The translations under genes and the position numbers were made by a program. A stretch of 10,503 bases of DNA from an uncultured Bacillota bacterium (GTDB taxonomy: Bacteria > Bacillota_I > Bacilli_A > Izemoplasmatales > UBA1188): the NCBI GenBank assembly GCA_937907585.1, contig CALCVH010000181.1, positions 1-10,503 of the forward strand, in the 5' to 3' direction. Numbering within the stretch: position 1 is the stretch's first letter; each line of letters begins with the position of its first letter. The notes under the pieces are model-generated. The model had not been told where the DNA came from. It was given only the letters and a program-made list of their open reading frames with translations, and searched no databases. Shown here in pieces: positions 6,648-10,503 of the stretch.

Positions 6648-7942
6648 TATTTACTCTTTAACTTCTTTAATATTAATTTCTTTCTTTCTTCTCTAACTTT
6701 CTTGTTGAAGTTCTTTTTATAATTAGGTTTAACCTTTTTAGAGATTGTTCTTTTTTGTCTTAAAGATTGTTCTGCTTCCTGGTTTATTTTTGATTTGTAG
6801 AAATCTTTTCTGCTTCTAGCGTTTCTTATCTTTGATTCAATTAAAGCACCATCTTTCATTTCTACATATTCAGTTTTGAGTCCCTTAGCTTCTAATTTAT
6901 CTAGATATGAATCATCATCTAAATCATAGAATGATATAGATAAACCATCACTAAACATTCTACCTGTTCTACCGCTTCTATGAACATAGAATTCTACATC
7001 ATTTGGAAGTTCAAAATTTATTATATGAGATACACCAGATATATCTAATCCTCTCGCAGTTAGATCAGTTGATACAATATAAGTGTATTTTAAATCTCTT
7101 ATATCTTTCATTATCCTTCTTCTCTTTGTTGGCTCCATATCGCCATACATAAGAGTGACTCTTTTATCTGATTTAAGATAGTTATATAAAGATAATACCT
7201 GTTCTTTAGTATTACAGTAAATGATACATAAGAATGGGTTGATACATTTCATCAATTCTTTAGTTAAAACATTTTTATCTCTGAATTTTGTCTTAATAAA
7301 ATAATGAGTAATATTAAGAGGTGTTAGATCTTTCTTGTTAATCTCAATAAATGTAGGATTAGATAAATATTTTTTTAAGAATGGTTCTAATTGAACTGGG
7401 ATAGTTGCGCTATATACTTGAAACCTTGCGCTCTCTTTAGCTTTATCAAACATCTTATCAACAAGAGGCAAGAAACCACTATCCATAGTCATATCAGCTT
7501 CATCTAGTATAAATAAATTAGCTTTATAGATGTTTAATAAACCTTCATCTATTGAAAGCTGATTTAATCTACCAGGAGTACCGATAGCGATTTGAGGATT
7601 TCCTTTAGATAATTTCTTTTTAGCTTTTTCTATATCATCTCCACCCACAAATAATTTACAATCAACATCTTCATATTCCATAAGTGGCTTTGCCATTTCA
7701 TATATCTGTCTTGCGAGTTCTCTAGTAGGAGATGATATAACTACCTGTAAATCTTTAATATCTTTATCTATTATAGAAAGAATATAAAACAAAAAGGCGT
7801 GTGTTTTGCCACTTCCTGTAACTGATTGAACAACTAAGTTTCTATTTTTGTTAGCGCTATCTAATACCTTTTCTTGAACCTCAGTTAACGAATCAAAATT
7901 ATATAGTTTTAAATATTCTTGTATTTTGTCTATTCTTTCCAT
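6647..7942 (-). CDS. cshB: DEAD-box ATP-dependent RNA helicase, CshB-like
   Basis: ATP-dependent RNA unwinding, probably in ribosome assembly, RNA decay or cold adaptation. The 431 residues contain all core motifs. These are Q-motif glutamine Q23, Walker A VTGSGKT (41-47), PTRELA (72-77), GTPGR (121-125), DEAD (147-150), SAT (178-180), TDLTARGLD (292-300) and HRSGRTGR (321-328). Several stretches outside the motifs resemble Bacillus subtilis CshB as I recall it: the GGxD segment before GTPGR, PFLKKYLSNP, the FRDKxxL stretch, and a basic tail with KKVKPNYKK. The strongly basic C-terminus (about 385-431) is a likely RNA-binding extension. First gene of the operon; AAAGGTAG ribosome binding site. 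CshB over CshA is an inference from these similarities and the length. Confidence 0.93.
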   Translation of the reverse strand: MERIDKIQEYLKLYNFDSLTEVQEKVLDSANKNRNLVVQSVTGSGKTHAFLFYILSIIDKDIKDLQVVISSPTRELARQIYEMAKPLMEYEDVDCKLFVGGDDIEKAKKKLSKGNPQIAIGTPGRLNQLSIDEGLLNIYKANLFILDEADMTMDSGFLPLVDKMFDKAKESARFQVYSATIPVQLEPFLKKYLSNPTFIEINKKDLTPLNITHYFIKTKFRDKNVLTKELMKCINPFLCIIYCNTKEQVLSLYNYLKSDKRVTLMYGDMEPTKRRRIMKDIRDLKYTYIVSTDLTARGLDISGVSHIINFELPNDVEFYVHRSGRTGRMFSDGLSISFYDLDDDSYLDKLEAKGLKTEYVEMKDGALIESKIRNARSRKDFYKSKINQEAEQSLRQKRTISKKVKPNYKKNFNKKVREERKKLILKKLKSK

Positions 7943-7965
7943 AATAACTACCTTTTTCTTACAAT

Positions 7966-7979
7966 TTATTATATAATAA
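7966..7979. promoter_or_regulatory. Shared palindromic -10 region for divergent cshB and ispH
   Basis: TTATTATATAATAA is a perfect 14-bp palindrome in the 65-bp divergent gap. It contains TATAAT on the plus strand (7972-7977, towards ispH) and TATAAT on the minus strand (7973-7968, towards cshB), overlapping by two bases. Expected start sites leave leaders of roughly 20-25 nt, each containing the ribosome binding site. No good -35 hexamer is visible on either side. Confidence 0.55.
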
Positions 7980-8007
7980 TAAAGAGAATTATTAAAGGAA
8001 AAAAGAA

Positions 8008-8829
8008 ATGAGAGTAGACATTTTAGAATCCAGCGGATTCTGTGGTGGCGTAAATAGAGCGATTAAAATTCTAGATAAAACTATAGAACAATATAGAGGT
8101 AAGACTATTTATCTACTTGGTGAGATTGTCCACAATAAAATAGTTAATCAAGAATATTTAGATAAGGGTTGTGTAATCATTAGTGAATCTGATTTAGATA
8201 AGCTTAGTGATGGTTCTATTGTTGTATCAAGCGCACACGGAATATCTAATGAATTAAGAAATAAATTAAATAGATTCATTCTAATAGATTCGACATGTCC
8301 ATTTGTAAAAAAGAATCAAGATCTAATACTAAATGATAATTCAAATAATATTTTCTTTATCGGAAAGAAAAATCATTCTGAAGCGATAGCCTTAACTACT
8401 GATAAATCTATTCCAATAATAGAAAATATTAGTGATTTAAATAATTATGATTTAAATAATGGTGTATCATATTGTCAGACGACATTTAATAAAGATGATT
8501 TAGAATTAATAAAGAAGAAAATGTTAAGTATTAATTCTAATTTTATATTCCATAACACACTATGTGAAGTAACAATAAAAAATCAATCAGCTTTAACTAC
8601 TGTTAATAATAAATATAATAAATTAATAATAGTAGGTGATAAGCATTCAAATAATGCGCTTAGCTTATACGAGATGAGCAAATATAAAAACACATTATTT
8701 ATATCTAATGAAGATGATTTAGATATGGATAGTTTTAATAATGATGATTCAATTTTGATTATAGGTAGCGCATCAACTCCTAAAAGTGTGATGGAAAAAG
8801 TTAAGAAAAAATTATTATTAAATCACTAA
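8008..8829 (+). CDS. ispH: 4-hydroxy-3-methylbut-2-enyl diphosphate reductase IspH
   Basis: Last step of the MEP pathway: an iron-sulfur enzyme that reduces HMBPP to IPP and DMAPP. All three cluster cysteines are present: C12 (GFCGG), C97 (STCPF) and C186 (TLCEVT). The substrate-binding histidines H42, H77 and H123, the catalytic glutamate E125 (NHSEAI), T158/T159 (CQTTF), S214/N216 (HSNNA) and S256 (SASTP) match the known active site. At 273 residues it is shorter than Escherichia coli IspH (316), with loops trimmed and an unusual Asn content, but no catalytic element is missing. No S1 domain is fused to it, unlike some clostridial versions. Ribosome binding site AAAGGA. Single-gene unit divergent from cshB; no other MEP genes are in the window. 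Confidence 0.97.
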   Translation: MRVDILESSGFCGGVNRAIKILDKTIEQYRGKTIYLLGEIVHNKIVNQEYLDKGCVIISESDLDKLSDGSIVVSSAHGISNELRNKLNRFILIDSTCPFVKKNQDLILNDNSNNIFFIGKKNHSEAIALTTDKSIPIIENISDLNNYDLNNGVSYCQTTFNKDDLELIKKKMLSINSNFIFHNTLCEVTIKNQSALTTVNNKYNKLIIVGDKHSNNALSLYEMSKYKNTLFISNEDDLDMDSFNNDDSILIIGSASTPKSVMEKVKKKLLLNH

Positions 8830-8865
8830 GTTTATTTTTCACTTTATTTTTAATAATATTTAAGA

Positions 8866-8871
8866 TATAAT
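8866..8871 (+). promoter_or_regulatory. -10 element for the small membrane protein gene
   Basis: A perfect TATAAT lies 32 nt before the ATG at 8904, at a good distance for a start near 8878 and ahead of the AGAGG ribosome binding site. The matching -35 (TTTATT at 17-nt spacing) is poor. No terminator hairpin is visible between ispH and this site, so readthrough from ispH is also possible. Confidence 0.5.
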
Positions 8872-8903
8872 AAATAAGACTAGTAATTAAGAGGTAATGT
8901 AAA

Positions 8904-9071
8904 ATGCCAAAATCTAAAAAGAGAAAAGTAGAAAATACAAGTAAAGAATCAGAAAGACATTATAACGTTCAAGAAAGTAAGGCTGGAAAAATCCTTATCT
9001 TAGTTTTAGTTATCGCAATGGTTCTAGGTATTGCGTTCGCCGCAGTATACTTAATGATTTCTGCTTTATAG
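8904..9071 (+). CDS. Small single-pass membrane protein, 55 aa, function unknown
   Basis: A 55-residue frame starts at ATG after a good AGAGGT ribosome binding site (spacing about 9 nt). It begins with a basic segment, MPKSKKRKVENTSKES. A polar stretch leads to residue 28, followed by one hydrophobic helix (about 30-54: ILILVLVIAMVLGIAFAAVYLM and on), ending ISAL at the stop. The basic N-terminus predicts an N-in orientation with almost nothing outside the membrane. I do not recognise the family. The start resembles the MPKSK opening of actinobacterial CrgA, but CrgA has two membrane helices, so I do not use that name. Its own -10, ribosome binding site and downstream terminator argue that it is real. 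It follows ispH by 74 nt and converges on the 230-residue gene. Confidence 0.8.
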   Translation: MPKSKKRKVENTSKESERHYNVQESKAGKILILVLVIAMVLGIAFAAVYLMISAL

Positions 9072-9087
9072 AAATAATAGAATATAC

Positions 9088-9123
9088 ATAATAAAAAGCG
9101 CTAAATTTAGCGCTTTTTATTAT
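9088..9123. terminator. Bidirectional terminator, 36-bp perfect palindrome
   Basis: The sequence is an exact inverted repeat of 18+18 bases centred at 9105/9106. It has a GC-rich core (AAGCGCTAAA / TTTAGCGCTT) and A-runs before and T-runs after on both strands. It sits 16 nt after the small membrane protein gene. It also contains the TAA stop (9122-9120) of the convergent 230-residue gene, serving both transcripts. Confidence 0.9.
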
Positions 9124-9812
9124 ACATATAGGTTCGCAACTTTATCTCTTAAATCATTTTGAGCTTTAATTAGTTCTTTTAAGAAGAATGATACATCATC
9201 TGATGCGAATCTTGAAGATACATTTTGAGCTAAAGTATTGATATCATAATTAAGTGCGATTACTTTTTGTTTTTCTTTAGTGTTATTATTAGTTACTTGA
9301 GCGTCCTGAATAGAAACGATAGTATTGATCTTTTCTTTTAAAGCTATTTCTTTTACAAAATTAACTCTTAAAGATGTTTCATCAGGCCTTGTGCCAAATA
9401 TATCATTAAAGTTTAAATTCTTAGCCTGAATATTAGAATTTACTCCAAATTCATTAGCGATAAATTCATTTGTAATATATGATATTCTAACTCCATTAAT
9501 TAGCCATTCACCAGTTAGTTTTTTAGATAGTTCTTCTACGAAATCTATGAATTCTTCATCAGTTATTGGTTCATTATTATAATAGAAGATAAAATCTAAT
9601 CTTAGTCTTGATAATTTAATTTGTAAGTTTACATTGCTTAAAAAATATACAGGTGATTCAACTATTTTATTATCTTGAGTTCTTAGTTGTTCTTTTTCTT
9701 CGTTTCTATTAAACGCAGGAAATAAATCATTAAATTCTTCTATTCTATCAATGTAGTTAGAAAAGTTAGCGAATAGAGAAAATTGTTTTTTTATTGTTTG
9801 AAATTCTTTCAT
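9120..9812 (-). CDS. Conserved-looking protein of unknown function, 230 aa, coupled to tlyA
   Basis: I do not recognise this family with confidence. The protein has no signal peptide, membrane helix or cysteine cluster. Predicted order from the sequence: a helical N-terminus (1-30), a charged stretch (35-52), and two strands (about 58-68 and 71-79, LSRLRLDFIFYY). A helix (83-100) leads to a strand with VRISYITNEFI (about 107-117). A middle segment with LRVNFVKEI is followed by a strand ALNYDIN, and a final amphipathic helix closes the chain. The order RLDFxF / helix / RISYI / late YDIN strand / C-terminal helix loosely recalls TIGR04255-type, SecB-fold-like proteins; this is a weak inference only. 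It contains the only Trp codon seen in the window (TGG, residue 103). The ATG has an AGGAG site overlapping the tlyA stop (TAAGGAG), so the two are co-transcribed and probably translationally coupled. Confidence 0.85.
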   Translation of the reverse strand: MKEFQTIKKQFSLFANFSNYIDRIEEFNDLFPAFNRNEEKEQLRTQDNKIVESPVYFLSNVNLQIKLSRLRLDFIFYYNNEPITDEEFIDFVEELSKKLTGEWLINGVRISYITNEFIANEFGVNSNIQAKNLNFNDIFGTRPDETSLRVNFVKEIALKEKINTIVSIQDAQVTNNNTKEKQKVIALNYDINTLAQNVSSRFASDDVSFFLKELIKAQNDLRDKVANLYV

Positions 9813-9821
9813 ATATACTCC

Positions 9822-10503
9822 TTATATTTTGAATGATATTAAATATTCTTTATTGCCTGATCCACCTAGAATAGGTGATTCAATAATTTTAGAATATTTT
9901 ATTTGTTTACTTTTAAGATATAGTTCAATTTGTTCAATTACTTTTTTATGAACTTTAGGATCTTTTATAACCCCATTTTTGATATAGGTTTTACCTATTT
10001 CAAATTGTGGTTTAATTAAAGATATAACTATAGCGTCTTTATATGAATCTATAACTTTATCTAAAATAGTTTCAACTTTCACAAAAGATACGTCTATAAC
10101 AATTAAATCAATCTTATCTAATTTAGATATATCAAGTGTTAAGAAATTGGTACTCTCATATGAAATAATTTTAGGATTATTTCTTAATGATTCATGAAGT
10201 TGATTGGTTCCTGTATCTATTGCGTAAACTAATTTAGCGCCATTTTGTATTAGACAATCAGTAAATCCTCCAGTTGATGAACCGATATCTAAACAGGTTA
10301 AATTAAGTGGATTAATATTATATTCTTTTAGTGCTTTTTCTAGTTTTAAGCCACCTTTTGATACATATTTGAGTTCATTTTGTTTAATGAATTCGATATT
10401 ATCATCTTCTTTTATTTCATATGCAGGTTTAGTTACTACTTTATTGTTAACTAAAACATTACCACTTTCTATTTCATATTTAGCTTTGTTTCTAGATTCT
10501 ATT
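9822..10503 (-). CDS. tlyA: TlyA/YqxC-family rRNA 2'-O-methyltransferase, 5' end beyond window
   Basis: The frame is open from the right edge to the TAA at 9824-9822 (226 visible residues; roughly 35-40 N-terminal residues missing against a usual 265-275). The visible part begins in the S4 RNA-binding domain (SGNVLVNNKVVTKPAYEIKE). It then has YVSKGGLKL, the SAM-binding loop CLDIGSSTGGFTDCL, the DVSF motif, LIKPQFE and the C-terminal GGSGNKEYLI. Lys-Asp-Lys-Glu positions of the FtsJ-like catalytic set are all present. Family members methylate 16S and/or 23S rRNA ribose; some were labelled hemolysins, a name not supported by mechanism. The GTG at 10082 is an internal valine codon, not a start: the SAM-binding motif lies upstream of it in the same frame. 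Downstream partner is the 230-residue unknown gene. Confidence 0.95.
   Translation of the reverse strand, partial: IESRNKAKYEIESGNVLVNNKVVTKPAYEIKEDDNIEFIKQNELKYVSKGGLKLEKALKEYNINPLNLTCLDIGSSTGGFTDCLIQNGAKLVYAIDTGTNQLHESLRNNPKIISYESTNFLTLDISKLDKIDLIVIDVSFVKVETILDKVIDSYKDAIVISLIKPQFEIGKTYIKNGVIKDPKVHKKVIEQIELYLKSKQIKYSKIIESPILGGSGNKEYLISFKI

Noticed and set aside
8897..8902. ATG-TAA start-stop pair just before the 55-residue gene
   Set aside because: Could act as a minimal leader ORF, but in AT-rich DNA such pairs arise often; the ribosome binding site spacing favours the ATG at 8904.
8904..9071. Naming the small membrane protein CrgA from its MPKSK start
   Set aside because: CrgA has two membrane helices and is actinobacterial; this protein has one helix and no other similarity I can see.
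9822..10082. An 86-residue independent gene starting at GTG 10082
   Set aside because: The frame continues upstream without a stop to the window edge and contains the TlyA S4 and SAM-binding motifs, so this is the C-terminal third of tlyA.
1..10503. CRISPR array, tRNA, rRNA, riboswitch or defence system
   Set aside because: No regularly spaced repeats, no cloverleaf or rRNA-like stretch, no recognised riboswitch leader, and no defence genes among the products.

Overview
The window is AT-rich DNA with short intergenic gaps, strong AGGAG-type ribosome binding sites and the gene order hrcA-grpE-dnaK-dnaJ. This points to a low-GC Gram-positive bacterium of the Bacillota/Mycoplasmatota kind. The CIRCE heat-shock operators, a CshB-type helicase and a YqxC/TlyA-type methylase fit that. 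IspH shows the organism uses the MEP isoprenoid route. I cannot name a genus. No gene stops with TGA, and tryptophan is almost absent (one TGG codon in roughly 3,200 codons).

Layout. Positions 1-120 (minus) hold the first 40 codons of an IS200/IS605-family TnpA, which runs off the left edge. Positions 121-341 carry its promoter and a candidate left-end hairpin. Positions 342-5136 (minus) are the complete class I heat-shock operon: hrcA, grpE, dnaK and dnaJ, ending in a terminator. It is driven by a perfect TTGACA-N17-TATAAT promoter embedded in two degenerate CIRCE operators. Positions 5154-7942 (minus) are a tight RNA-metabolism operon: a cshB-type DEAD-box helicase, trmL (tRNA wobble 2'-O-methylation) and a RluA-family pseudouridine synthase. 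It ends in a hairpin terminator that also separates it from the hrcA promoter. ispH (8008-8829, plus) is divergent from this operon, and the two appear to share one palindromic -10 region. A 55-residue single-pass membrane protein missed by length-based gene calling follows at 8904-9071 (plus). It converges on a two-gene minus-strand unit: tlyA (truncated by the right edge) and a 230-residue protein of unknown function. A 36-bp perfect palindrome separates these converging units and acts as a terminator for both.

How the genes fit together. HrcA represses its own operon through CIRCE. GrpE, DnaK and DnaJ form the Hsp70 folding cycle. CshB, TrmL, the pseudouridine synthase and TlyA all act on structured RNA, so the window is dominated by protein- and RNA-folding housekeeping. 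I see no defence system, CRISPR array, tRNA or rRNA. The parts with least explanation are the 230-residue protein coupled to tlyA, the 55-residue membrane protein, the double CIRCE/promoter arrangement and the hairpin in front of dnaJ.
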